A stretch of 64,000 bases of DNA from Oribacterium sp. NK2B42 (GCF_000424445.1 NZ_AUJX01000005.1:62001-126000); one strand, 5' to 3'. Shown: positions 1 through 9,195, counted from the first letter of the stretch. Notes: generated from the sequence alone by a model not told the origin. Translations and numbers: made by a program.

Positions 1-194
1 TGAGCGTTCTCGGAATCAAGACAGTGGTTGCAAAGGACGATCTCGATTCAGAGGTTGAGAAGCTCATTGAAGAGCGTCAGGCAGCACGTAAGGCAAAGGA
101 TTTTGCAAAGGCAGACGAAATAAGAGACAAGCTTCTCGAAATGGGCATCGTTCTCAAGGATACCCGTGAAGGCGTGAAGTGGAGCAGAGCATGA
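1..194 (+). CDS. cysS: Cysteinyl-tRNA synthetase, C-terminal end (partial)
   Basis: The reading frame is open from base 3 to a TGA at 192-194 and gives the last 63 residues of the enzyme that charges tRNA-Cys. The tail contains RQAARKAKDFAKADEIRD followed by GIVLKDTREGVKW, the highly characteristic C-terminal helical anticodon-stem-binding segment of bacterial CysRS. The catalytic domain lies outside the window to the left. The stop codon overlaps the start of the next gene (ATGA), so the two are translationally coupled; cysS followed by the Mini-RNase III gene is the usual order in Firmicutes. Confidence 0.93.
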   Translation, partial: SVLGIKTVVAKDDLDSEVEKLIEERQAARKAKDFAKADEIRDKLLEMGIVLKDTREGVKWSRA

Positions 195-841
195 TGCCCA
201 TGACAGAATCCTTTATCAAACTTTACAAAGAAAAACTTGATCTTAAGGCGGTGGATGTCCAGACAACATCCCCGCTTATTCTTGCGTATATCGGGGACTG
301 CATCTATGATTTTGCAGTCAGGGAGTATGTGGTCACCCATTTCCCCGGTTCCATCAATGCCATTAACCGGAAGAAAACCGAATTTGTATGTGCCCATGCC
401 CAGTCGGAGATCATGGGGTATATGATCGCACAGGAAATGCTGACACCTGAAGAAATGTCTGTCTACAGACGGGGCCGTAACCAGAAGTCCGTGACCCACA
501 GCAAAAACAGCTCCATACAGGAGTACCGCCGTGCCACAGGCTTTGAGGCCCTTATAGGATATCTGTACCTGACAGAGCAGTATGAGCGCCTTCTGGAGAT
601 AGAAGCCCTGGGAATACATCATCTCAGGGAATTGCATGACAAATACGGAAAGATAATACATTCTGAGAAGCCGGAGCTTCCTGATTCCGATTATGCTTCT
701 GTCACTGAAAGTCCGATTTCCGTTGATGCTTCAGCGTCTGAGAATACGGCTTCCGATATTGTTCCCGCCCCTGAGGATCCTGATTCAGGTGATGTTTCAA
801 CACCTGCGGATACGGCTTCAGTTAATGATTCAGCCACCTGA
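191..841 (+). CDS. mrnC: Mini-ribonuclease III
   Basis: Dimeric RNase III-like nuclease without a dsRNA-binding domain, known in Bacillus for maturing 23S rRNA ends. The RNase III core covers roughly residues 15-140, with LAYIGDCIYDFAVREYV (signature region with acidic residues) and GFEALIGYLYL (second conserved block with the catalytic Glu). I place the start at ATG 191 with GGAG at 181-184; an in-frame GTG at 179 would put the site inside the gene. After the core there is an unusual 60-residue acidic Ser/Asp/Thr/Pro-rich tail (about residues 155-216), absent from typical 130-140 residue homologues and probably disordered. It overlaps the cysS stop and precedes the rRNA methyltransferase rlmB, so the three form an RNA-metabolism operon. 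Confidence 0.9.
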   Translation: MMPMTESFIKLYKEKLDLKAVDVQTTSPLILAYIGDCIYDFAVREYVVTHFPGSINAINRKKTEFVCAHAQSEIMGYMIAQEMLTPEEMSVYRRGRNQKSVTHSKNSSIQEYRRATGFEALIGYLYLTEQYERLLEIEALGIHHLRELHDKYGKIIHSEKPELPDSDYASVTESPISVDASASENTASDIVPAPEDPDSGDVSTPADTASVNDSAT

Positions 842-959
842 TAATATGGCTTCCATTAATGTTTCAGCCCTATGAGGAATAGGTTTCCGTCGAATCTCAG
901 GAAATCTCCTCACAGGATTTTCAATGTCAATATAATCAACTTTTTTGAAAGGTCTATAT

Positions 960-1703
960 ATGAGAGACGAACAATTTACCATCATCGGACGTAATCCTGT
1001 TATAGAAGCCTTCCGTGCAGGAAAGGCAGTTGACCGCCTGTTTCTTCAGGACGGTGTGCATGACGGTCCTGTTTCCACCATCATAAGAGAAGCAAAGAAG
1101 GCCGGTATCAAGCCGGAATTCGTCAAAAAGGAAAGACTGGATGAAATCGCCGGTCAGGGTTCGCACCAGGGTGCTATAGCATATCTTGCTGCTTTCCATT
1201 ACAGCACGGTCGAAGAGATTCTGGACTATGCCAGGGAGAAAAATGAGAGCCCGTTTCTTTTTATCCTGGACGGCATAGAAGATCCTCACAATCTCGGTGC
1301 CATGATACGTACTGCGAATCTTGCAGGAGCTCACGGTGTTATCATTCGCGAAAGACGTGCTGTGGGGCTCACTTCAACAGTTGCCAAGACTTCAGCCGGT
1401 GCCCTGGAGTACACAAAGGTTGCCAAGGTCACAAATATCGGTCAGACCATCGAGGATCTAAAAAAGGAAGGACTTTGGTTCGTTTGTGCCGACATGGATG
1501 GCGAGCAGATGTATAAGCTGAATCTGAAGGGTGCCATCGGTCTCGTTATCGGAAATGAAGGCGAGGGCGTTTCACGACTCGTAAAGGAGAAGTGTGATAT
1601 GATTGCTTCCATTCCAATGTTCGGAAACATTGATTCACTCAATGCTTCTGTGGCCTGCGGAGTTCTCGCTTATGAGATAGTGCGCCAGAGACTTAACGGA
1701 TAA
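960..1703 (+). CDS. rlmB: 23S rRNA (guanosine-2'-O-)-methyltransferase, SpoU/TrmH family
   Basis: SAM-dependent 2'-O-ribose methyltransferase of 247 residues. An N-terminal substrate-binding domain (residues 1-75, with IIGRNPVIEAFRAGK) precedes the knotted SPOUT domain. The SPOUT motifs are visible: LDGIEDPHNLGAMIRTANLAG (motif 1, N and R catalytic), IGLVIGNEGEGVSRL (motif 2) and IPMFGNIDSLNASVACGVLAYE (motif 3). I chose ATG 960, which has GAAAGG at 947-952 with 7-bp spacing, over an upstream TTG. It follows cysS-mrnC, a conserved neighbourhood in Firmicutes, and ends at a strong terminator. Confidence 0.92.
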   Translation: MRDEQFTIIGRNPVIEAFRAGKAVDRLFLQDGVHDGPVSTIIREAKKAGIKPEFVKKERLDEIAGQGSHQGAIAYLAAFHYSTVEEILDYAREKNESPFLFILDGIEDPHNLGAMIRTANLAGAHGVIIRERRAVGLTSTVAKTSAGALEYTKVAKVTNIGQTIEDLKKEGLWFVCADMDGEQMYKLNLKGAIGLVIGNEGEGVSRLVKEKCDMIASIPMFGNIDSLNASVACGVLAYEIVRQRLNG

Positions 1704-1734
1704 GGTATAAGATACCAAGCATAATAGGAGCTAT

Positions 1735-1766
1735 AAAAGCCGGGTATGTTTCCCGGCTTTTATTTT
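1735..1766 (+). terminator. Rho-independent terminator after rlmB
   Basis: A 10-bp perfect stem (AAAAGCCGGG / CCCGGCTTTT, arms 1735-1744 and 1752-1761) with a 7-nt loop runs into TATTTT. It closes the cysS-mrnC-rlmB unit. Confidence 0.85.
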
Positions 1767-1859
1767 GCGAAAAAAAAGGGTATTCTAGGGGAGACATTTA
1801 TTTTATTCTGGAGAATTTACGGAAACTCTCCGGAAGTTAACAGCGGAAAGTGATTTATC

Positions 1860-2747
1860 ATGGAAATATCAGGTAAAACCAAAATGATCTGCCTTCTGGG
1901 CAGCCCCGTATCACACAGCCTTTCACCTGCCATGCACAACGAAGGCTTCAAGCAGCTTGACCTTGACTACTGTTACCTTGCCTTTGACGTAAAAGAGGGG
2001 GAGCTTCGCGGTGTCCTTGACAGCTTCAAAAAGATGGGAGTAAGAGGCTTTAATCTCACCATGCCACTTAAAACAGAAGCTGTAGCCCTTTGTGACAAAC
2101 TGAGTCCCGCCGCAAAGATTGCTGAAAGCGTAAATACCGTGGTTATCGAGGATGACGGAACCGTCACAGGACACACCACCGACGGAATCGGATTTACGGA
2201 ATCGGCACGACAGGCCGGGGTACATTACATCGGAAAAAAGATCACCATCCTCGGAACAGGAGGTGCCGGAATAGCTGTGCTTACCCAGCTGGCACTGGAT
2301 GGCGCAAAGGAGATTTCCGTTTTTGAACGATCCGGAAGCAGGTTTAAGGAAAGAACTGCTGCAACCATTAAAAAGATACATGATGCAACATCCTGCAAGG
2401 TCTCTGTTTTTGATTACGACGATGAGGTAATGAAGCGAGAAATCTCCGAATCCGTTCTTCTCATCAATGCCACAAACGTTGGCATGGCACCAAACCCGGA
2501 GGGAAATCTCATAAAGGACGCTTCGTGGCTTACTGAAAGAGCCGCCGGAATGAACGAGAAACTGACAGTTTCCGATGTCATTTACAATCCGCGAAAAACA
2601 AAGCTTCTTGAAATGGCAGAAGAGTGCGGACTCAATGCCTTTAATGGTATGTATATGCTGCTTTATCAGGGGGCTGCTGCCTTCGAGCTCTGGACCGGAC
2701 AGAAGATGCCGGTGGAGATCGTAAAAGAAAAATACTTTGATATATGA
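1860..2747 (+). CDS. aroE: Shikimate dehydrogenase (NADP+)
   Basis: Reduces 3-dehydroshikimate to shikimate in aromatic amino acid synthesis. 295 residues, a usual length. The substrate site is seen as LGSPVSHSLSPAMHN near residues 13-27 and MPLKTEA (catalytic Lys) near 68; the dinucleotide fold has GTGGAGIAV near 138; the C-terminal helix reads NGMYMLLYQGAAAFELWTG. GGAAAG upstream of ATG 1860 serves as the ribosome site. aroK lies 236 bp downstream on the same strand, so two steps of the shikimate pathway are adjacent, though the intergenic space and a strong separate ribosome site for aroK suggest it may have its own promoter. Confidence 0.95.
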   Translation: MEISGKTKMICLLGSPVSHSLSPAMHNEGFKQLDLDYCYLAFDVKEGELRGVLDSFKKMGVRGFNLTMPLKTEAVALCDKLSPAAKIAESVNTVVIEDDGTVTGHTTDGIGFTESARQAGVHYIGKKITILGTGGAGIAVLTQLALDGAKEISVFERSGSRFKERTAATIKKIHDATSCKVSVFDYDDEVMKREISESVLLINATNVGMAPNPEGNLIKDASWLTERAAGMNEKLTVSDVIYNPRKTKLLEMAEECGLNAFNGMYMLLYQGAAAFELWTGQKMPVEIVKEKYFDI

Positions 2748-2983
2748 CTTAGGCGAGGGAAACTATTAGTAACAGCTCCACCAAGGCATGACTATAATAT
2801 TGTTGCCTTAGGATTGATTGCATTCTCGAAAAACAGCAAAGGAAGTCAACCGGAGAAACGGGATCATCTTTAAAATCTAAATAAACTTTGATTTTTATTA
2901 AATATGTTGATTGAACGATTACAACTTTTACACTAATTATTCTTCATTAAGCATGATTTTATCTAAAACAGGAGGAAACCAAA

Positions 2984-3526
2984 GTGACAAACCCTCAGAC
3001 CCTCGAAAAACTGAAGAAAAAGAACATTGCCCTCATCGGCTTTATGGGAGCAGGAAAATCCACTGTTTCCTCTTGCCTTAAAGACATGCTTGGAATGACA
3101 GAAGTGGACACTGATGCCGAAATTGTACGTCGTGAAGGCATGCCCATAAATGAAATCTTCGAAAAGCACGGTGAAGACTATTTCAGAAAATGCGAGAGCG
3201 AGGTCATCCTTGACCTCCAGAAATCAAGCGGCATCATCATTTCCTGCGGAGGCGGAGCGGTTCTTCGTGAAGAAAACGTCACAAACCTGAAAAAAGGAAG
3301 CATCATAGTTCTTCTTACCGCAACCCCCGAAACCACCCTCGAAAGAGTTAAGGATTCCGATGTGCGCCCCATCCTTAACGGCAACATGAATGTTGAATTC
3401 ATCCGAAGCCTCCAGGAGAAGAGAAACGCGAAATACGAGGCTGCTGCGGATATCATCATCGCAACCGACGGAAAGACCGTTCAGGAAATCTGTGAAGAAC
3501 TGGTGCAGGCAGTTGTGAATTCCTGA
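2984..3526 (+). CDS. aroK: Shikimate kinase
   Basis: Phosphorylates shikimate at the 3-position using ATP. 180 residues with the P-loop GFMGAGKST near residue 20, shikimate-binding VDTDAEI (Asp) near 43, CGGGAVLR near 88 and an R in the lid (VRPIL). The start is GTG at 2984, dictated by a perfect AGGAGG at 2970-2975. A shadow of the common PP-loop kinase fold gluconokinase was considered but the shikimate-pathway motifs and aroE neighbour settle it. A hairpin ending in CTCTTTTCC follows the stop. Confidence 0.94.
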   Translation: MTNPQTLEKLKKKNIALIGFMGAGKSTVSSCLKDMLGMTEVDTDAEIVRREGMPINEIFEKHGEDYFRKCESEVILDLQKSSGIIISCGGGAVLREENVTNLKKGSIIVLLTATPETTLERVKDSDVRPILNGNMNVEFIRSLQEKRNAKYEAAADIIIATDGKTVQEICEELVQAVVNS

Positions 3527-3531
3527 CGATT

Positions 3532-3575
3532 CAGCCGGCATGGTTCGTGAAGACCGTGGTCGGCTCTTTTCCCCA
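3532..3575 (+). terminator. Probable terminator after aroK
   Basis: Arms AGCCGGCATGGT and ACCGTGGTCGGCT pair with one bulge around an 8-nt loop and run into CTTTTCC. Imperfect but placed just after the aroK stop. Confidence 0.55.
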
Positions 3576-3630
3576 TAATCCGGAGTTATTGGAACCACTG
3601 ATTGACCTTAAAACTCAGAATTCAGAATAT

Positions 3631-3842
3631 AAGTCAATGTAACCTGCCATTCAGGATGACCTAAATCCTGATTGCCTGAAATTGAGTCATTGTAACCTGC
3701 CATTCAGAATGACCCAAATCCTGATTACCTGAAATTAAGTCATTATAACCTGCCATTCAGGATGACTCAAATCCTGATTACCTGAAATTAAGTCATTATA
3801 ACCTGCCATTCAGGATGACTCAAATGCTGGTAACCGGAATAT
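3631..3842 (+). repeat. Four-unit 53-bp tandem repeat with nested inverted repeats
   Basis: Units begin at 3631, 3684, 3737 and 3790 with exactly 53-bp spacing; a fifth partial copy starts at 3843. Each unit contains AACCTGCCATTCAGGATGAC and a nested dyad (TTCAGGAT, 7-nt loop, ATCCTG, then CCTGAA), so each could fold as a hairpin. Units differ by a few substitutions. There are no unique spacers, so it is not a CRISPR array. It lies between aroK and tRNA-Thr(GGU), and no gene is visible in 3527-3938. Confidence 0.9.
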
Positions 3843-3938
3843 GGGTCAATGTAATGCCTTGTTCACTGCGAAAATAAGGCATACCGGCTGAACTGCTTCG
3901 GCCCACTGCCTGAATTTTATCAATTTTTCAACTGTATA

Positions 3939-3967
3939 TTGACATTGGTATGTCCATATGCTAAATT
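3939..3967 (+). promoter_or_regulatory. Sigma-A promoter of tRNA-Thr(GGU)
   Basis: TTGACA at 3939-3944 and TAAATT at 3962-3967 with a 17-bp spacer, 28 bp upstream of the mature tRNA end. Confidence 0.75.
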
Positions 3968-3995
3968 TAGTAGGTTCTCACTTGAGAGAGCAAAT

Positions 3996-4068
3996 GCTGG
4001 TATAGCACAGTCGGTAGTGCGTCGCATTGGTAGTGCGGAGGTCACCGGTCCGATTCCGGTTACCAGCT
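3996..4068 (+). tRNA. tRNA-Thr (anticodon GGU)
   Basis: Complete 73-nt cloverleaf: acceptor GCTGGTA/TACCAGC, D stem GCAC/GTGC, anticodon stem TCGCA/TGCGG, 7-nt loop TTGGTAG with anticodon GGT at 4029-4031, five-nt variable loop, T stem ACCGG/CCGGT with loop TCCGATT. The discriminator is T and CCA is not encoded. It sits at the left border of the restriction-modification island. Confidence 0.93.
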
Positions 4069-4080
4069 TTTTTATTGCAT

Positions 4081-4120
4081 AAAGCCCGATCGCAAACCAA
4101 ATGCGACCGGGCTTTTGTAT
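4081..4120 (+). terminator. Terminator after tRNA-Thr(GGU)
   Basis: Stem AAAGCCCGATCGCA / TGCGACCGGGCTTT with one mismatch and a short loop, followed by TTGTATTTATTT. The 4121-4383 stretch that follows has no recognisable gene. Confidence 0.75.
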
Positions 4121-4383
4121 TTATTTCTACGATACTCATCCGAAAAATCACTTTTCCAAGGCCTTCTCGTCCCATACCGGGACATCTACCCCTACTACAG
4201 CTGAGGTAAACTGTGTACCATCCTTCGCTTTGAAGTGTTCCTAGGCCTTTTTTATGAAGTATTATTTTGTATGCAAATGATCTAAATCTCAACACGTTCC
4301 TTAAAATCCCATAGAAACCCACTATTTAAACCGTTATAATCATATATGGCATTGCCTAAAATTAACGAAAGAGAGCTTTACCA

Positions 4384-6975
4384 ATGAATAAACAACAACT
4401 TGCAGCAAAAATATGGGCATCCGCAAATGAAATGCGTTCAAAAATAGAAGCCAATGAATATAAGGACTATATTCTTGGCTTTATCTTTTATAAATACCTT
4501 TCGGACAAAGAAGAACAGTGGCTCTACGAAAGAGGCTATGATACTGATAGCATTAAAGATTATGTAAATGAAGAAGCTGAAGATCAGTATTCCAGCAAAT
4601 CCAGTGCACAACAAAGCCTCGGTTACTTTATAGCTTACAAGGATCTTTTCTCAACCTGGATACATATGGGATCGGATTTCTCTGTTGATAATGTCAGGAC
4701 CGGTCTTTCATCATTTAACCGTCTGATCTCACCATCCCACAAGAAGGTTTTCGAGGGAATATTCAACACTTTGGAAACCGGTCTGTCAAAGCTCGGTGAA
4801 AATACAAAGTCCCAGACTAAATCGGTCAGTGACCTGATTCAGCTTATAAACGACATCCCTATGAACGGTAAACAGGACTATGACGTTCTTGGCTTCATAT
4901 ACGAGTATCTTATTTCAAACTTCGCAGCAAACGCCGGCAAAAAAGCCGGAGAGTTCTATACTCCCCACGAAGTTTCTCTTTTGATGTCTGAAATTATTGC
5001 AGATTACCTGAAGGGCAGAACTGAAATCAAGATTTATGACCCCACGTCAGGTTCAGGAAGCCTCTTGATCAACATCGGTAAGACCGCATCAAAGTATATC
5101 GAGGATCCAAATCGAATAAGATATTACGCTCAGGAGTTGAAGGCCAATACTTATAACCTTACAAGAATGAACCTCGTTATGCGGGGTATCCTTCCTGACA
5201 ACATTGTCACAAGAAACGGTGACACTTTGGAAGAAGACTGGCCTTACTTCGACGAATCTGATCCCCAGGGAACTTATGAACCACTTTATGTTGATGCAGT
5301 GGTCTCAAATCCTCCATACTCTCAAAGGTGGGATCCTTCAGGAAAAGAAAACGATGCCAGATATGCAAGATACGGTGTTGCGCCTAAATCCAAAGCAGAC
5401 TATGCTTTCCTGCTTCACGACCTGTATCACCTTCAGCCGGATGGAATCATGACCATCGTTCTTCCTCACGGTGTTCTTTTCCGAGGCGGTGAAGAAGGTG
5501 CTATAAGAAAGAATCTGATAGAGCAGAATAACATTGACGCTATCATCGGACTTCCTGCCAATATCTTCTTCGGAACCGGAATACCTACCATTATCATGGT
5601 TCTCAGGCAGAAGAGAGAACACACAGACGTTCTCATCATTGATGCTTCGAAGAACTTTACAAAGGAAGGTAAAAACAACAAGCTTAGGGCTTCCGATATA
5701 AGAAGGATCGTTGATGCAGTAAAGGAACGTAAGTCCATCGATAAATATTCCAAAATGGTAAGCCGTGAAGAGATCCGTGCCAATGACTATAACCTGAACA
5801 TCCCTCGTTATGTCGATTCTTCTGAGGCTGCCGAAAGCTATGATATTTATGCATCCATGTTTGGTGGGATTCCGGAAAAGGAGCTGGAAGAGTTTGAGGC
5901 TTACTGGAAAGTTTTCCCATCTTTGAAGGCTGAGCTCTTCTCAGGCGAAAACGGATATCTTGATTTAAAGGCAGATGATATAAAATCTGCCATCAGAAAT
6001 AATGCAGAAGTTAAACAGTTCCTTGATGCCTATGCAGAAGCATTTGCAGATTTTGGAAAGTATATGGATGAAGCTCTGATTGATGATGCAGAGACATTAT
6101 CAATAGCTAAAACTGAAGAGCTGGTCGCTTCAAATATCTTCAAGCGCTTTGAAGATGTTGCGCTCCTTGATCCTTATTCCGCTTATGAGCTTTTTGAAGC
6201 AAAGTTTACTGAGATTTCAGGAGACCTTGAAATCATTCAGACCGAAGGAATGTCAGCGGTAAAGATCGTTGATCCGAACATGGTTATAAAGAAAAAGAAT
6301 GGCAAGGATGCCGAAGTGCAGGAAGGCTGGAAGGGTCATGTTCTTCCATTTGAACTCGTTCAAAACATATGCTTACCGGAGCAGAAGGCAGAGCTTAAGA
6401 ACATGCAGGAAAAGCTTGCCGAAATCCCATCGTCATATGACGAACTTCTTGAGTCATTAAGCGAAGAAGATAAAGAGACTGTATCTGATGCACTGAATGA
6501 GACAAATGATGCTTTTGTGATAAAGAACATAAAGGGAATGATCAAAATTCTGAAAGCTGATGCATCAACGGACACTCGTCTCATTGAAATCCTTCGTAAG
6601 GCAGAAGAACTGAACACAACAGAAAAGAATCTGAAAGTAAAAATCAAAGAGAATGATGAAGTACTGCATCTTGAGACTAAACGGGTAATAGAAAACCTCT
6701 CGGATGAGCAAGTTTATATGCTTCTTCATGAGAAATGGACAAGTCCTGTAATCACCGGAATCATGAAACTGTCCAGTGAAATGCTGGATGAATTCACCAA
6801 GAATATAGAGAATCTTTCTTCCAAGTACGCTATCACCATGAGCGATCTCGAAAAAGAGATCCACGAAACCGAAATATCTCTTTCAAAAATGCTTTCAGAA
6901 TTAACCGGTTCTGCTGCTGATATGAAGGGAATCGAAGAACTGCAACTGTTACTGGGAGGAGCAGTCAATGAATGA
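4384..6975 (+). CDS. hsdM: Type I restriction-modification system, DNA methyltransferase subunit
   Basis: N6-adenine methyltransferase subunit that with HsdS methylates the host target sequence and with HsdR forms the restriction complex. Residues 1-120 are the HsdM N-terminal helical domain; the catalytic domain has GEFYTPHEVSLLMSEI near 188, SAM-binding YDPTSGSGSLLINIG near 218 and the NPPY amino-methylase motif near 305. The protein is 863 residues, about 350 longer than the classic form; the extra C-terminal part (about 500-863) is charged and helical, predicted coiled coil, as in some Clostridial HsdM. A -10-like TATAAT is at 4335-4340. The stop overlaps hsdS by 8 bases. hsdM-hsdS-hsdR-integrase forms a compact island. 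Confidence 0.93.
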   Translation: MNKQQLAAKIWASANEMRSKIEANEYKDYILGFIFYKYLSDKEEQWLYERGYDTDSIKDYVNEEAEDQYSSKSSAQQSLGYFIAYKDLFSTWIHMGSDFSVDNVRTGLSSFNRLISPSHKKVFEGIFNTLETGLSKLGENTKSQTKSVSDLIQLINDIPMNGKQDYDVLGFIYEYLISNFAANAGKKAGEFYTPHEVSLLMSEIIADYLKGRTEIKIYDPTSGSGSLLINIGKTASKYIEDPNRIRYYAQELKANTYNLTRMNLVMRGILPDNIVTRNGDTLEEDWPYFDESDPQGTYEPLYVDAVVSNPPYSQRWDPSGKENDARYARYGVAPKSKADYAFLLHDLYHLQPDGIMTIVLPHGVLFRGGEEGAIRKNLIEQNNIDAIIGLPANIFFGTGIPTIIMVLRQKREHTDVLIIDASKNFTKEGKNNKLRASDIRRIVDAVKERKSIDKYSKMVSREEIRANDYNLNIPRYVDSSEAAESYDIYASMFGGIPEKELEEFEAYWKVFPSLKAELFSGENGYLDLKADDIKSAIRNNAEVKQFLDAYAEAFADFGKYMDEALIDDAETLSIAKTEELVASNIFKRFEDVALLDPYSAYELFEAKFTEISGDLEIIQTEGMSAVKIVDPNMVIKKKNGKDAEVQEGWKGHVLPFELVQNICLPEQKAELKNMQEKLAEIPSSYDELLESLSEEDKETVSDALNETNDAFVIKNIKGMIKILKADASTDTRLIEILRKAEELNTTEKNLKVKIKENDEVLHLETKRVIENLSDEQVYMLLHEKWTSPVITGIMKLSSEMLDEFTKNIENLSSKYAITMSDLEKEIHETEISLSKMLSELTGSAADMKGIEELQLLLGGAVNE

Positions 6976-7594
6976 AAGAAAAATTCCGAAAATAAGATTC
7001 AAAGGGTTTAGCGATGATTGGGAACAGCGTAAGTTGGGAGAGATTTGTGAGCGAGTAACCCGTAAGAATAAAAACGGTGAATCGGATTTGCCGCTAACAA
7101 TAGCATCCCAGCACGGACTGATTGACCAGCGAGACTTCTTTAATAAGGTCGTAGCAGCAAAGGATATGTCTAATTATTATCTTCTTAAGAAGGGAGAATT
7201 TGCATACAACAAAAGTTATTCAAACGGATTCGATTATGGTTCCGTAAAACGGCTTAATGCCTATGAACAGGGCTGCTTATCAACACTTTACATTTGCTTT
7301 GGTATTACTTCTGATGACGTGGAATCTGATTATCTGGAGTGCTATTTCGATACGCTTAAGTGGTATGGAGATGTGTCTCAGATATGTGCAGAAGGAGCAA
7401 GAAATCATGGTCTTTTGAATGTAGATACGAAAGCTTTTTTTGAAGAAGTGACTATAGAAATGCCATCTTCGAAAGAAGAACAGCGGAAGATTTCTGCATA
7501 TTTGAATAACCTTGATAACCTTATCACCCTTCATCAGGAAAAGTATGTTTTCATCTATAGAATTATGAAAAACCTTATCATACTATGTCTTTAG
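6968..7594 (+). CDS. hsdS: Type I restriction specificity subunit, half-length (one TRD)
   Basis: Specificity subunit, but only 208 residues. It starts with the usual PKIRFKGFSDDWEQRKLGEI lead-in, has a single target-recognition domain (about residues 20-165) and the central conserved helix SSKEEQRKISAYLNNLDNLI (about 167-188), then loses similarity and ends with YRIMKNLIILCL. Normal HsdS has two target-recognition domains and about 400 residues, so the second half is missing. A half subunit could dimerise to give a palindromic target, as engineered truncations do, or it may be dead. It overlaps hsdM, so translation is coupled. The 110-bp AT-rich gap behind it holds no gene. Confidence 0.85.
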   Translation: MNERKIPKIRFKGFSDDWEQRKLGEICERVTRKNKNGESDLPLTIASQHGLIDQRDFFNKVVAAKDMSNYYLLKKGEFAYNKSYSNGFDYGSVKRLNAYEQGCLSTLYICFGITSDDVESDYLECYFDTLKWYGDVSQICAEGARNHGLLNVDTKAFFEEVTIEMPSSKEEQRKISAYLNNLDNLITLHQEKYVFIYRIMKNLIILCL

Positions 7595-7704
7595 ACGAGC
7601 GTAAGTTACAATCACTCAAATCATACACGATTTGAACCACATATTATATTTGAGCGAAATATTATAGATATAAGTTTTGAACTACATAAAGGAGCATAAA
7701 TATC

Positions 7705-9195
7705 ATGTTTAATCCCGACAGATTAGAAGATTTGCAATTCAGCACAGAAAAACAGATTATGGATCGGAAATCTGCAAGAATTAAAGCCATTAATTTAGCT
7801 GAACCTATTGTAGCAATGGCAAATGCAGATGGCGGATATCTTGCTATAGGCATTGAAGATAATGGTGATATAACAGGCATAGATGACTATGAGGAAAATA
7901 TCAATGAGTTACTAACGGTTCCGTTTGACTACTGCAAACCAAGCGTTAAAGTTGATGTAAAAACAATAGATGTAGTTGATTGCAACGGAAAAGCCAATCA
8001 TATTCTCAGAATGCAGGTATTCCCAAGCGACAAAGTTATCGCAAATCAGTCCGATGTAGTTTTTCTTCGTGTTGGCGATAAAAGCAAAAAATTGAATTTT
8101 GAACAACGATTACAGCTCGTTTACGCTAAAGGGGTAAAGTTCTTTGAAAATCAGCCTGTAACAGGTGCTTCCATTGATGACATAGACTTAAAATATGTAA
8201 CCAACTACTGTCAGAGAATCGGTTATGAAAAGGGTGATGCAGAACATTATCTGAGGCACAACCATGACTTTATCACTACTCAGGGCGATGAAGATTTGGT
8301 GAGTGGATCGGCTATCCTTTTGTTTGGAAAAAATCCGCAGCGTTTCTTTCCACGTGCACGGATCCGGTTTATACGATATGAAGGAAAGACTGCAGAAGTT
8401 GGAGACAGGATGAATGTAATCAAGGATAAAAAATTTGATGGAAGAATCCTTGACCAGTTAAATGACGCGATTGCTTTTGTTAAAACACAGATAAGAGAAT
8501 ACACTAAGCTTGGTAAGGGCGCTAAGTTTCAGACTATCCCTGAATTCCCTTAGTTCTGCTGGACAGAGTTGATTGTCAATGCTGCCGCACATCGCGATTA
8601 TAGTATCGGCGGAACCGATATTCAGATTAAAATGTTTGATGATCATTTTACTGTGGAAAGTCCCGGGATCCTTCCCGGCGTTGTGCGAATCAATAATATC
8701 CGCGAGTTCCACTACTCACGTAATCCTATGATTGTGGAATTGCTTAATGAGTATGATATGGTTAAGGAATTCGGAGAGGGTGTTGATCGTATATACAGAG
8801 ACATGGCTGAAGCAGGACTTCCGGAACCTGAATACAAGCAATCAGAGTTTATGCTTTATGCAACTCTTAAAAATAAAAACTGGGGCAAGACCGATGCATC
8901 ATGGGTGGTGACCACGCATGATGGGGTACATGACAGGGGACATGATGAGGGACATGATGGGGGACATGATGAGGGACATGATGCGGCTCATGATAAAATA
9001 GAAAACTTGATTATCTTTTGTGAAAAACCGAAAACAAGACAGGAAATCATGAATCATCTCGGATTATCAAGCAGAGGCCAATTTCTCGAAAGGTATCTAA
9101 AGCCTTTACTTGAATCAGGTCGTCTGAAAATGACTATTCCGGACAAGCCCCAAAGTAAGAATCAGAAATATGTGAGCAGTAAAGTCCAAAATTAA
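7705..9195 (+). pseudogene. AlbA/Schlafen-like ATP-binding protein interrupted by an in-frame TAG
   Basis: Two stretches in one frame (7705-8553 and 8554-9195) make a 496-codon protein interrupted only by TAG at 8551-8553. The first part carries an AlbA_2 domain (STEKQIMDRKSARI, ANADGGYLAIGIEDNG), the second the GHKL-like ATP-binding part (NAAAHRDYSIGGTDI, SRNPMIVELL, EFGEGVDRIY), a His-Asp-Gly repeat (near 8926-8992) and a C-terminal winged helix. Homologues read through the break with a Glu (PEFCW-like), so a single GAG to TAG change is the likely cause. Such genes often sit inside type I restriction islands, where their role is unknown. A TAGTTC context offers no obvious readthrough signal. 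Confidence 0.85.

Noticed and set aside
3631-3842. CRISPR array
   Set aside because: Units are near-identical over the whole 53-bp period; no unique spacers.
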